NCBI RefSeq assembly: GCF_030272615.1
Contig: NC_081412.1
Location: 24,801,860-24,865,859 of the forward strand
Reading direction: 5' to 3'
DNA from: Cryptomeria japonica
Taxonomy: Eukaryota > Streptophyta > Pinopsida > Cupressales > Cupressaceae
DNA length: 64,000 nt
The notes beneath the pieces were generated by a model. That model saw nothing but the letters and a program-made list of their open reading frames with translations. It ran no database searches and was not told where the DNA came from. Position 1 is the stretch's first letter. Every line of letters starts with the position of its first letter. Shown one piece after another: positions 34,301 through 46,440 of the stretch. Both the position numbers and the translations under genes were made by a program.

Positions 34301-37119
34301 CTTACCTTTATGACAGCAAAGGCTGATTGTTCACGTTAGTCATCTTCCACCATAAGGCAAAGGCTCAGTCATATCCAAAATTACTCCACTTTGTTCTAAT
34401 TCCAAGAAGCAGGCTACACAGCTGTACTTTTTAAAATATATCGTGTAGTTCTCTCAATAGAATGTAACTTGTATGAATCCCTCAATTGAGTATAACTTTA
34501 TGCACAATTCATTGCAGAGTAAATTGTGCTATGAATTATCAGAGTCTTTATTTGTTCTTTTGCATATTTAAGTCTCTCTGTCCCACAGTGAATAATGTGC
34601 TTCTCATTCATAGAAGAGGAACTCCTTAAATAAGGACAGCAGCCGTGTGGCTGCAGAAGCTCTGCAGGAAGATCCCCATTGTACGAGATTTGTAGACAGC
34701 ACAAAAAGATTTTGGAAATCAATATAGAAAACCACGATTAAAATATTCAAAATTTATAGCAGTTAAGTGACTCATGGATTGGAATGCATAATGACATAAT
34801 AAAAATAAAAGCATGGTGTGGATGTTGGCCAAAATCTCGGAACAGTGCATATAGAGATGAGTATTTTAAGAAAGTACTTGGTTTTGAGTTAACATCATGG
34901 TCAATTTTTCTTGCAAGGTAATGTCTTAATCATAGGAGCTTTAATTCTAAAGAATTTTTATTTTTCTTTTAGGCTCAAAATGTCTTGATTCTAATCAGTT
35001 TATTAAATAACATAAAGGTTATACTTCTAAAGGTAAATATCCTTTTTGACTGGGTCTGAATAACTTTATAATTTTGGTTGGACAACCCTGCTGTTGACAC
35101 AGGTCAATATTCTACCCATTTCCCATAATCAGGATTCATCATTGAAAGATTATACAAATATAAAATAATGTGCAAAGTTGAAACAATCACTCCCAATACT
35201 AGTACCATCACTCACAAAACCAAGGGTAAATAAAGAACAATTTTCGAAAGGCTAAATTGCATCACCCTATAGACGCAGGAAGTAGTATTTTTTGAAAATT
35301 AAGTTTAGCCTCACCAGAAAAGCATGTTCTTTATGCTTTTTTACAGATAAATTATAGATATGCATCTTGAACCTTTCATGTTAAAAATTGAAAGAATAAT
35401 TTTGTCGAATTATTTTAGAAGGAAAGAAGATAATTACATTAATATGGAATGGAATCATATCTCTAAAAAAGTTGAGGAGTTGTATTCTATCTTTGAGGTT
35501 TTTATTCATCATTTTTAGATATTATAATTACAAACCTTTATTCATGAGACAGATTCTTCTTGTAGATTTTCAATTCAATATATACATTCTCAATGTCAAT
35601 TTCATCTAGTAAAATAAATGAATAGAAGAGTACATGGTATTTCATGTTCAAAGAGTTTCCCTTAACCATCTAAAAGAGGAAACAGCTATCCAATCTCTAT
35701 AATATACCAAGGCATCATTATCTCTTATAAATTATAAAGATATTATAATAGATTAGTGTGTTCTAGATGTCGAATAGTCATTTTCACTTGACTATCAAGA
35801 ATTGACCCACCTAGTGTAGGAGAGGATTGGTTCCTAGTGAGGGGGTGAAGGTCCAACACATGTAATTGTACAAGGAGTATTAGTCTAGTGCTAAACAAGA
35901 GTTTGCAAATGAGAAACTTCAAGGAGCAATTTTGTTAGCTTGCATCTAAATTAGCAACCAAAAAAAAAGAAGAATAAATTAGAGACTTAGAATACAAAAA
36001 CTAAGAGACAATAGAAATTCTTGCAAAAAAGAGTTGAGTTTCTATATTTCCAAATGTTAAATAAAATCTCTACTTTGAAAGCATGTCAAATTTGACTGAA
36101 TTTAGCTAACGTTCATGACCGCTCACCCAAAAAAATCTAAAAGGTCTAAAGAAATCATGCAGCTTGAGCTTGGTAGAAAATCTCAAAAGAGGAGCTATGT
36201 GATTTTTAAATAACATGTAGATGAATCAAATGAAAATAAATAAAAATATTTCAAATGTTAGTGTGTTTTTGAATCATATGCAAATGTTAAAAAATTGTGA
36301 GATGACTTCATCTCTAAATTAATAGGAATCAGTTTTATTTGTTAATAGATTTTTATAGTTTATCATTTCAATTTTTTCAACAATAAAACCTAATTTTGAA
36401 TCAATTCTTTATAAATATTTTTATTTCATTAACAAACCCAAAACTATTTAATTATCAAATTATTTTAAATAATTAGATAATATTAAAAAAATTCCATCAA
36501 AACTGCTTTAATTAATTTTTTGTCGGAATATTCTAAGACAAGATTTGGGTGGTTGATGTGGTAAAGCACCCTTCATAAATACTTAAATATTCTGTAATGT
36601 AATCCCTTAATAATAGAACCTTCCATTTTTCTTCCATGGATAGAACAAAGATAATCCTTTTGGAGAGAAAGATGAATAAATTAAGGTTATATTCTAACTA
36701 CCTTGGATATTTGCTACAATATTTTAATAGATAGATAAAAAATAATTATAACTTAGATATGAAGGGACCATAGTCAAAAGGTGGTCATGCTCAATATGGT
36801 ATCTAATAGATTTTATTAGTAAATTACAGTCTTTTCTTTTTGATATTTTAATAACACGAGATAAGAACATGAGAAGTCTGTGTTTGCTTTCCATATTGGA
36901 AATTCTTTATTTACAAAATTATCTTTTTATAATCCACTTAAAGTTTGAGCCATCCATAGAGGGAACATCTTGAATATGAAAGAACATCTTGAATAAGACC
37001 TTTTTTAATATTAAACTCATATAATTCTTATTCTGTGTTACTTTATTTACAATAATGAATGTGTTAATTTGAAAATTTTGTATAATTAAATTTGAAATAT
37101 ATAAATATTAGATGAGTAA
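34301..37119. other. AT-rich non-coding stretch
   Basis: No gene, RNA or transposon recognised. From 35.3 kb onward it is A/T-dominated with little structure. Confidence 0.5.
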
Positions 37120-37297
37120 TGGTTCACAAAAGTCTATTAGATAATTAGTGGATCATTTTCATTCATGAGTATTCATGAATGTTATTTTATGAATAATAGT
37201 TCAAGGAATGGTTCACAAAAGTCTATTAGATAATTAGTGGATCATTTTCATTCAGGAGAATTCATGAATGTTATTTTATGAATAATAGTTCAAAGAA
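37120..37297. repeat. 89-bp tandem duplication
   Basis: TGGTTCACAAAAGTCTATTA starts at 37120 and again at 37209. The two 89-base copies differ at only about three positions, so the duplication is younger than most repeats here. Confidence 0.9.
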
Positions 37298-38161
37298 TCT
37301 ATGAAGAAATAAATGAATTATTCATACTTATAAAATATAAATCAATGAAAATTTATTAAATAATTAACTAATTAAATCTTCATAAAACATCATATAAATT
37401 ATATTTCACTATTAATTACAAATAATTTTAATTAAGAACAATTTACTGTTAAAAAATATATTTTTATAATTATATTAATAATACAAAATAATAAAAAATG
37501 CAATTTCTATTTTTTCTTTATTTGAATATTTTTATGAATCCGTTTGTATTGCTTAATCAGTAAAATTTATAAAAGAAATTGGATCCATCGTGGTATTGAG
37601 ACTACAATCTTATATTTGCTAAATAGAATACAACTTTCTACTCACAATTGCGCGCGCGCGCACACACACACACACACACACATTAAGATTGATATCTTGA
37701 TTAAATATAAAAAATATTTTATTTTATTTTAAATTTAAAAGATGATTAAATCTAATTAAATTTTAACATCTAAAATGTATTACATGCTTTCTAGTCTACT
37801 TAATAATAACTATATTTTTGTGTATCTAATTATAAATATTCTAGAAGAGTCTTAATTATGGAGAAATCTAAAAATTTATTTGACCTAACAAAATTGAGAC
37901 ATAAACAAACTCTCTCTTTGTAATATGTATATATTTTTATCCATTTTGTTAATAATTCTATTACTCGGAAAGAATCTAACTAAAAAAAAAATTATAATAT
38001 TTTTTATTTCATCGTCATTACATTTTTTTATGGAGGTTTTTTCATCCACAAAGTCATTTTAGCTATCGAATATGGGAGCACGAGCCTTGATTACATTTTA
38101 TAAAAATAAATTTTAAATTATGAATTATTATAGAATATCGTACTTGTAAAATAGTTTTTAG
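37298..38161. other. AT-rich stretch with a GC/CA microsatellite
   Basis: A (GC)n run passing into (CA)n occupies 37650-37682. Otherwise low-complexity AT-rich DNA with no gene. Confidence 0.6.
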
Positions 38162-38335
38162 TTTAATTTATATACTCTAAATAGAAAATGCTTATTTGGA
38201 GTGACAATGACAAAGATGCAAAATGTATGTTCAAGTCAAATGAAAAATTAACCCGTATAATGCAAGCTTAATTTATATACACAAAATTTTTAAAAATGCT
38301 TATTTGGAGTGACAATTGAGACAAAAGATGTATAA
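38162..38335. repeat. Direct repeat, about 108-bp offset
   Basis: TTTAATTTATATAC...AAATGCTTATTTGGAGTGACAAT occurs at about 38162-38208 and 38270-38316 with small indels, just upstream of the LINE coding region. Confidence 0.6.
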
Positions 38336-38341
38336 TGATAG

Positions 38342-39403
38342 ATGAATGAAAGAGTGCAAGATAAAGACACCCCTCCAATAGTCAATTCAAGGGCTAAACT
38401 CTTCTCTTCAAAAGACATCAAAGAAGGAATTAAAAAGCTTGTAGGGGGTAAAGGACGAGACATAGATGGTCTACAAGCAGAATACATAAAATGGGGCATA
38501 GAAGCCTTCATATTGCATATCAAATTTAGAATAGGTTTTTGACACATTGGACGACTACCATCATCATCCTCTTGCTCAAAAGTGGTGACATCAACAACCC
38601 ATTAAATTTTTGCATTATAATGATAAATCCTCTCTTTGGTAAACTTTTTTGGGAGCATGATAGAAAGATAAATCGATATTTGAGAAAAAAAAAAGGAGGG
38701 AAAGAGGGCAAAAGGGCAAGTAAGGTTTAGGCCAAAGCACTCTACCATTGATCACTGTATCACACTTAGATAGTTGATTGAGAAGGTTTGGGATAAACAA
38801 ATAGGAGAATTCTTCTACTACTTCATTGACTTCAAAAAAGCATTTGATGTTGTACTTAAAGGCAAATTATGGAGTATAATGAAAGCATTGAGAGTTTCAA
38901 AACAATATAGGGCTATTGTTCATAGGTTGTATGATCAAGTTTGGGCCAAAATTAGAACCAAACAAGGATTATCAAAATGTTTCAAAAGTGACATTGGGGT
39001 CCAACAGGGTTTCTCATTATCTCCTATGCTATTTGGTTTGTTTATTAACAAGTTAGAGGAGTGGACATACATGTTTAGTGGTGGGGCTATTCACTTGACT
39101 CAGTATGTAATAAATTTGCTTCTATATGAAAATGATCTTATTTTAATGGCAGAAATAGCACATGATTCAAGGGAACACTTGAAATCTCTAGAATTGTTTT
39201 GCTAAGAGGTGGGGATCTAGGTGAACACTAGTAAAACTAATGCCATGATCTTTACCTTGAAAAGAAAGAAGGTTCAAAGGGAATTTGTCTTAGAAGACAT
39301 CCCTTGCAATGGGTTAATGATTATAAGTATCTTAGCCTCAATTTCCACAATAAACCCAATTGGTAGACATGTAGAGAAAAAAGGATACAAGAAGGATCCA
39401 TAA
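38342..39403 (+). pseudogene. LINE-type reverse transcriptase, dead fragment
   Basis: Frames across this region give non-LTR reverse transcriptase text in order: GRDIDGLQAEYIKWG (38.45 kb), LLKSGDINNPLNF then MINPLFGKLF (38.57-38.65 kb), YFIDFKKAFD with the first catalytic Asp (38.82 kb), GVQQGFSLSPMLFGLFI (39.0 kb), LLLYENDLILMA where relatives have Y/F-ADD, so the first Asp of the catalytic pair is changed (39.12 kb), and VNTSKTNAM (39.21 kb). Frameshifts and stops separate the blocks. No endonuclease is seen, so the element is 5'-truncated or too decayed. A LINE-class retrotransposon is secure; the clade is not. Confidence 0.8.
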
Positions 39404-40893
39404 AGCCTTATACTCATTACAAAAAAAAATGCAAAAGAGTTGAATCGTGGGATTAGATGACTAAGAAAACTCTTTTCGGGTTGCTAGTGTTATTGGTGGT
39501 GCTATACAGGTGTGAAGTTTAGATCGACAACACATCGGTAATGAAGTGGATATAGATAAAGAGATTACAAAAATATCTAATTACATACAACCGAAAATAA
39601 AATCATTCATTCCATATGAGATTGTTGTGGCTGAGATTGAGGCTTTTTCTATGGAAGCATTGGCTATGATCTAGTTGCTAAGTTATCTAAGAGGCTAGAG
39701 AACATGGAGTTGCCTCGTCAACCAAAAATGATAACAAAAGAGAAATTTGATAAAAGGAAGAGTACATGGATGAAACAAAATGACAAGTGGATGAATAAGT
39801 GGGGTATTAGATAAAAGAGTGCCCAAATAACATTGGGTAAATAAAAAAAGTACATACAAGGATAATTCAAAGAAAGCATATGGACAAGGCAACTTGGGAG
39901 GAAGAGAATACCATATCAAACATCTTCAATCCCAAATATATGACCATGTACAATAGAACTACATAGAAGCATAAATAAAATGGAAAGCAACAATGTTAAT
40001 GGCTCAACTAAGAAGCAACTTGGGAGGAAGAGAATACCATATCAAACATCTTCAATCCCAAATACATGACCATGTACAATAGAACTACATAGAAGCGTAA
40101 ATAAAATGGAAAGCAAAAATGTTAATGGCTCAACTAAGAACTAGTTTGCATCAACTTAGGTGTGAAATTGATTATAAGTATCTTAGCCTCAATTTCCACA
40201 ATAAACCCAATTGGTAGACATGTAGAGAAAAAAGGATACAAGAAGGATCCATAAAGCCTTATACTCATTACAAAAAAAATGCAAAAGAGTTGAATTACGG
40301 GATTAGATGACTAAGAAAACTCTTTTCGGGTTGCTAGTGTTACTGGTGGTGCTATACAAGTGTGAAGTTTAGATCGACAACAAATCGGTAATGAAGTGGA
40401 GATAGATAAAGAGATTACAAAAATATCTAATTACATACAACCTAAAATAAAACCATTCATTCCATATGAGATTGTTGTGGCTAAGATTGAGGCTTTTTCT
40501 ATGGAAGCATTGGCTATGATCTAGTTGCTAAGATATCTAAGAGGCTAGAGAACATGGAGTTGCCTCGTCAACCGAAAATGATAACAAAAGAAAAATTTGA
40601 TAAAAGGAAGAGTACATGGATGAAACAAAATGACAAGTGGATGAATAAGTGGGGTATTAGATAAAAGAGTGCCCAAATAACATTGGGTAAATAAAAAAGT
40701 ACATGCAAGGATAATTCAAAGAAAGCATATGGACAAGGCAACTTGGGAGGAAGAGAATACCATATCAAACATCTTCAATCCCAAATACATGACCATGTAC
40801 AATAGAACTACATAGAAGCGTAAATAAAATGGAAAGCAAAAATGTTAATGGATCAACTAAGAACTAGTTTGCATCAACTTAGGTGTGAAATTG
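39319..40893 (+). repeat. Tandem duplication inside the LINE 3' region
   Basis: Sequence starting GATTATAAGTATCTTAGCC at 39319 recurs at 40170, offset 851 bp, with few differences. A sub-block starting CAACTTGGGAGGAAGAGA occurs three times (39890, 40016, 40739), the first two only 126 bp apart. Coding traces of the RT C-terminal region are present in both large copies but all frames are broken. Confidence 0.9.
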
Positions 40894-41280
40894 AAAGGTA
40901 GATGCTACCCAAAGAAGAGTGGGCAAATAGAAGATGTTGCTATTATACTTTAGGAATGGTAGAGATGGGATGACATTACATTGTGGAGTGCTTAGTTTAT
41001 AAGGTTATTCAAATCAATTATATTGAGACTTTGAATGTGGGCTCCTTGAGTAATTTGTTTGAAAAAAGAAAGTATAACAAAATTTACAAATTATTTGATC
41101 AAGATACATAGTGGAAGATCCAAGATATAGAACGGAAAGGGGGTTAAGTAGGCACAATGTTGCCAGACTATTATGTTTTTAAACTTTCATGCTTATCTAT
41201 TTTGTTGACTATATTTGGATTGCATAAGTTGTTTGGCACATGGACGTTATTAAAAATAAAAAACATTCATTCATTCATTT
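40894..41280 (+). other. LINE 3' end with CATT-repeat tail
   Basis: The LINE-like sequence fades out at TTATTAAAAATAAAAAA followed by (CATT)n at about 41262-41278. A simple-repeat tail is a common LINE 3' terminus. No target duplication was found. Confidence 0.45.
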
Positions 41281-44242
41281 GGTGAAAATTTGTGATGGTA
41301 TTCTTATTGATGATAAAAGAAACCAAGAATTCATGTTTAAGTCTTGATGTTGTTATTGTCTTCTTAGCTTGGTTGTACTCAATTAAAATTTTCTCATTCT
41401 CATAACTATTTTTTTCAAGTTATATATTAATTTGTACTTTTCCATTATTCAATAGAAAAAAAATATTTTCAATTAATTTGACATTTTAAAATATTATAAA
41501 ACTTCAAATATTCTATTAAAATTTGAAATAATTTTATTAATCATTAAAAAAATATCTTAACATTAGAATTATCACTTTATATTTAATTTTGAAAATATGA
41601 ATAATTATTATTATAAAATAACTATCTTACCAACTTTTTGTTCTAAAATACTCAATAAATTATACAATCCACAATTACGTTTACAACTTCAGTAAATTTG
41701 AAAATATATCATTTAATAATAATTATTGAATAATTTCCATTTTCTTTGACCAACTTTATAAGCTCTTTAGAATCACACAAATACTAAATTTCAGTTCCCT
41801 ATATTATTTGAAACTTTTAATTGAAATGTTGTATATGAAAAAAAAAATCCACTTTACAATTAAACTTTATTCTTATTGCCTTTAAATGAAAAAGTGTATC
41901 AATTTTTTATTTTTTTATTTTATATCTATTCTATAAAAGAGATGTTATATTCATCTTTTTAAAGAAAATCATTTTTATTATTTTAAATGAACGAAAAATT
42001 ATACAATATTATAAAATTAATCTTTAAAAAGCATGAATTGAAAAGAGATCATTTTCAAATAAGCATATAATTTTTTTACATTATTTTATCTATATTAATA
42101 ATTGTATCATATTTATATCATTTTTCATAAAAAATAACATTTTATGGTTGAACATAATCACGTCATTATATTAAAAAATATTGAATGTAATTTTTCTTTT
42201 CACAATATTTAATTTTAAAAAATCAGTCATCATTTTATCTAAAAATTAAAGACATTATATTTAGAATCTAACTTTTTAGAACATTTATAATGTACAAATT
42301 GACATATACTATATAAAATATAAGTGTATGTGTATGTGTATGCATATGCGCACGTGTGTGTTACTAATTGATAAACATTTTTGAATAACAAAACATTTTA
42401 TATTTGAAATATTTCTTGTCATAGTATATCTCAAACAATATTCTACAATTAAATTTTTTATAATTCTTTTGAAATAAATCTTAAATTTTTTAGTCATTCA
42501 AATATTATAATACAAAAAAATCATATTGAAAAATTATAATGATAAGTAACGCAACTATAACAAAATGAAAAATAAGTTATATTAAGAATCATTCAAAAAA
42601 GACCATGTAAGTAATTATTTTCTCAAATTGATATAAAACTTCATATCTTATAACAATATTGACCTCCTCTAAGATCCACACATATAAGTGACCAAGAACC
42701 TATGATTATCGAAGACATGCACTAAAATAAAGCATAAAATTAACCTTACCACGAACAAATAGTTGATTACTAATTTTTCAATTATTTAATCAATTTCATG
42801 AAATTTTCACAATCCATAATGATTTCAATATTTTTCTTCTAGATTTGACCATATAGAATTTTTGTTGCCAATGTTTCGGATCAAACTCTATGACCCATCA
42901 TTAGGGCACATAGCAAGAGAAGAGGATTGGTAGGATGTTAGTAGGCCAAGCAAAATAAATAGATGGAGCAAAAGAGGTCTAAGACAATAAGGACAAGAAC
43001 ATAAAAGCTAGAAGTTGGAAGAGAAGGGTAGACTAAGAAATGCTTAGGATGAAAGAAGAAAAGTTGGAAGGTTAGGTGCAAAGGATTCAATTGGGAATAG
43101 GGGTAAGAAGCTAATAGAATATGGAAAACTAATTAAATTATGATTAAATTATGAAGAGAGATATATAAGAATGAAAGAAAAAAGTATAAGAGATAAATGA
43201 AAACTATATAAATTAGACAAAGTCAATTATTTAAATTAAATCAATATAAAAATAGATTGATTATTAACAATAAATTATTGTACTAATATGATATGATATA
43301 AATTAAATTAAATAATTATAAACAAATAATTAAAAAATAAAAGATCAATTTAATTTAATTTTTATTTTTATATAGTGTTAACTAATATTACTTTGTGACT
43401 TACAAATTAATATTAGTTAGGACAATGTATAAAATTAAATGCATGCAAAAGAATTTTATGTATATAAATAAGAACACTTATTATAATTGATATTTATATA
43501 TATTTATATATATAGAAAGAGAGAGAACATAAATAAATAACATTTTATTATAGTTGGAATATTTATAAATAAACAATACTTTTCAATATAGAGAGAGAGA
43601 GAGTGGGAAACAAAGAATAAAAAACGAAAAAAATTTAAACAAATGCAAATATATAAAAAGAGAATAATGTAGAATATTATATATATAATAAACAATAAAA
43701 ATAAGGTTAAATTATTTAAATTAAATTACAAATGTATAATATTATAAAATATTCTAAATATATTATTATATAAATTAAATTTCCAACTATTTGCTTATAG
43801 GATGAAACAGAAGAAAGTATAGAATATTATTCTAAACACTATGCAAATGGTGGGTTTCAAAACAAGCATAAGTCTTCATAGCCAACGTCCAAAATAATCT
43901 TTCCTAAAACGGAATCCATGTAAAATAAAGTAGTGAATATGGATGCAATCGTGTAGTTCATTAATTTTGTCCACAACATGTTCAACACTACATCATTGCC
44001 AACAATGCTTGACTAGGCTATAGATTCATTAACAAAGAGAATTACAATAGAAAATGCCCACCATCTTTCCACTGAGCACTAAAGTAAATGCTTGTAATCT
44101 CAACTGAAGGTGGGCTAACCAGTAGACAACTTTGACTGTACTTATTTTGGAGTAAACACTGAATTTCAACCATGTAATCAGATTGCTCATTGTTAGCCCT
44201 AAACCTTGCCTTTGAGATTTATGTCATCCATAATTTATTTAG
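41281..44242. other. Very AT-rich stretch with microsatellites
   Basis: About 3 kb with almost no complex sequence. It holds a GTGTAT/GCGCAC run (42321-42361), a TA run (43490-43513) and GA runs (43515-43526 and 43591-43602). No gene or transposon recognised. The sequence becomes more complex after about 43.8 kb. Confidence 0.6.
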
Positions 44243-44476
44243 TCAATAATCCAGAATGCCAATGGTATTTTTGAATTGTTGATACTCCACATTCCAAAGT
44301 TGATAATTGAAGTCCACATTGATCCTATGTGAACAGCCTTCATCGCTCCTATACATTAAAATATCAAGTACAGCAGATACTTTTAAGTCAATTGCACTTT
44401 CAAATATATGTTTGAACAGTGAGAAAGATCTCTTAGAAAACTTTTGATCGTCAAAGTTCATTTTCCCACAAAACAT
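44243..44476 (-). other. Unrecognised 77-codon open frame, doubtful
   Basis: The composition looks protein-like (KFSKRSFSLFKHIFESAIDLK), and frames to its left on the same strand continue to look protein-like down to 44.05 kb with stops. I cannot assign a family. It could be the relic of a host exon or chance. Confidence 0.2.
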
Positions 44477-44681
44477 TTATTAAGGGAAGAATTAAAAAAA
44501 ATTAAAAAAATTCAATTATCTATGTCCCACATATCAAAAAATTGCTTGTTTTCCAATCATATCATAAAATTTCTTATTTCAGTTTTTTCCTTTTTCTTCT
44601 TCTTTTCAATGAATAGATGTCTGTTATATTATTTTTAGAATATGGCTTATCTTCTCCCCACTGAATATTGGGAAAGCAGAG

Positions 44682-44704
44682 CCCGGACTCGCCGCGAGTC
44701 CGGG
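44682..44704. repeat. Perfect terminal hairpin of hAT 2
   Basis: CCCGGACTCG, loop CCG, then CGAGTCCGGG: a perfect 10-bp stem at the extreme left end, followed by about ten more ACTCG/CGAGT words to 44825. Likely transposase-binding subterminal repeats. Confidence 0.8.
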
Positions 44705-45114
44705 TCTGAGTCATGCCTCCCGAGTCTACAAAGCTCGGACTCGGACTCGGCCGAGTCTAGGAGGCAAACTCGCTAGACTCGCCGAGTTGGCAAGTTTGGC
44801 CTAAAATCGCCAAACTCGACGAGTCCTGTGCCTGAAAATCAGCCACTGGCTAGGTTAAATAAAATGACAAAAAGAAACATTTTTAAAAGTTTTTTTAACT
44901 TCTTTTTTTTTGTTATTTATCCTTAGCCCCTAAAAGTGAACTTCATTTCATTCACTTGCAAAATAGGAGTAAAGTGAGTTGTGAAGAAAAAGCAGCAAGA
45001 AGGAAACTCAAAATTTCTTTCATTTATCATATTGGGGCTGCATTGTGTTTGGATTTGGTGCATCAAGAGTTGGATAGGAAGAGGTTGCAGCTCATTTCAA
45101 GCTTGTTGTAAGAG

Positions 45115-45424
45115 GTAAGATTTTTTTTTTTTTTGAGATTTTTTTGTTTCTTGTATGCAAAGATTCCATTTTCTATTCATTTATTTTGAAAGTTTTACAT
45201 TTTCTTCCAAAATCTTTTGTATGTTTCTATGTAGAGTTGTATGTAGCGTTTGTAAAATTTCTTTTATTTTTAAAGTAGGATTTGACAAACCCTACATTTT
45301 TCTTTTAAATTTTTTTTTACAAACCCTACCTTAGTTTTTTTGAAAAAATTGTTCAATGAGAATAAATGCACAAAAAAGAATGAATGTATTAATTTCTTTT
45401 TGTATTTGTAATGTTTTATTGCAG
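45115..45424 (+). other. Leader intron of hAT 2 transposase
   Basis: Donor GAG/GTAAGAT at 45115 and acceptor TTTATTGCAG ending at 45424 bound a T-rich segment upstream of the ATG at 45473. The layout parallels the leader intron of hAT 1. Confidence 0.55.
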
Positions 45425-45472
45425 CAACCTTCACTTTCTTATTTGCCTCAAGTTTCACAAAACTATCATACA

Positions 45473-45608
45473 ATGTCTTCTTCTAGACCCCCCATTAGAA
45501 AGGACCCTACTTGGAAATTTTATGAGGATTTTCCACGGCAAAAAAAGGGGTGGACAAAGTGCTTTTTTTGCAAAACAATATTCCATGGAGGCATATATAG
45601 ATTGAAAT
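45473..45608 (+). pseudogene. hAT 2 transposase, N-terminal part of BED finger
   Basis: The ATG at 45473 begins MSSSRPPIRKDPTWKFYEDF; the finger's Cys pair is KCFFCKTIF, then GGIYRLK. The gypsy element interrupts right after the RLK codons. The chain resumes at 51860 with YHIVGVRGHD, the expected remainder including the His region. Zn-binding residues are thus split between two exon pieces 6.2 kb apart. Confidence 0.85.
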
Positions 45609-46440
45609 CGTGATGTTCCCTGACCATGCGGTAGTGTAACTGGAAAGGGCGTACGGTGTGAAGACAACTCTAAAAGAGAGTGGTTGTACGGTGAAGAGGC
45701 TGTACGGTGGTGTGGAGAGGGAGTGGCCGTATGGTGAAGAGGTTGTACGATGGTGTGGAGAGAGAGTGGTCGTATGGTGAAGAGGTTGTACGATGGTGTG
45801 GAGAGAGAGTGGCCGTACGGTGAAGAGGTTGTACGGTGGTGTAACCGTACTATGGACTTCAACGTGTGGTAGGAGCGAGGGGAGGGGGTTGCCGTGCGGT
45901 GAAGGAGATCGTAGCCATACGGTGGTTCAGTGGACTACCTTCGGTTTCAAGGGTTGATTTTCTACTAGCATATCAAATATTGAACTTTGAATGATAGGAA
46001 TCCTTGGACAAATTAACATGCATGTATACCAAAATACCAGATATGAAACTAGAAGTAAAATTTGATTCAACAATGATGAGGTTCTAGATTTGCCAGATCC
46101 GAAACAAGTACACAGAGCAGAATAGGGTGAGAGATGAATCCCACCGAAACTATGGATACCAAGTAGGGAGGTTCTTCCACCTCCGAAATGGCTAACAACC
46201 GAACTCCAACTGGAATTCGCACAAACAAAGAAAAATGCCGAATTCGCATGCCTACAACAATGACCATCTCGGCCATAAATATGGGCTCCGAGAAATTTCC
46301 CGAAGGGTTACAAACGAGCTGACACGACCAAAATAAAACTTGACTAATTAAATAAAGGGTTCGAAAGATTTATCATTAAATTTGGAGCCATACAATAAAG
46401 TATTTTGATTTTATTATTTAATTATATCGGGGACATCACA
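45609..46440 (-). repeat. 3' LTR of the gypsy element
   Basis: 832 bp. Contains a minisatellite of three 43-bp units at 45714-45842 (unit starts 45714, 45757, 45800, each GGAGAG.GAGTGG.CGTA). The polyprotein stop codon (46414-46416) falls inside this LTR, so the last codons overlap U3. Confidence 0.95.

Noticed and set aside
37650-37682. Z-DNA-type regulatory element
   Set aside because: A (GC)n(CA)n run can adopt Z-DNA, but it is an ordinary microsatellite in AT-rich DNA with no adjacent gene.
45455-45862. Minus-strand frame rich in HHRT/SPYG repeats at the gypsy LTR edge
   Set aside because: It is the 43-bp LTR minisatellite read in an antisense-like frame and crosses an insertion boundary.
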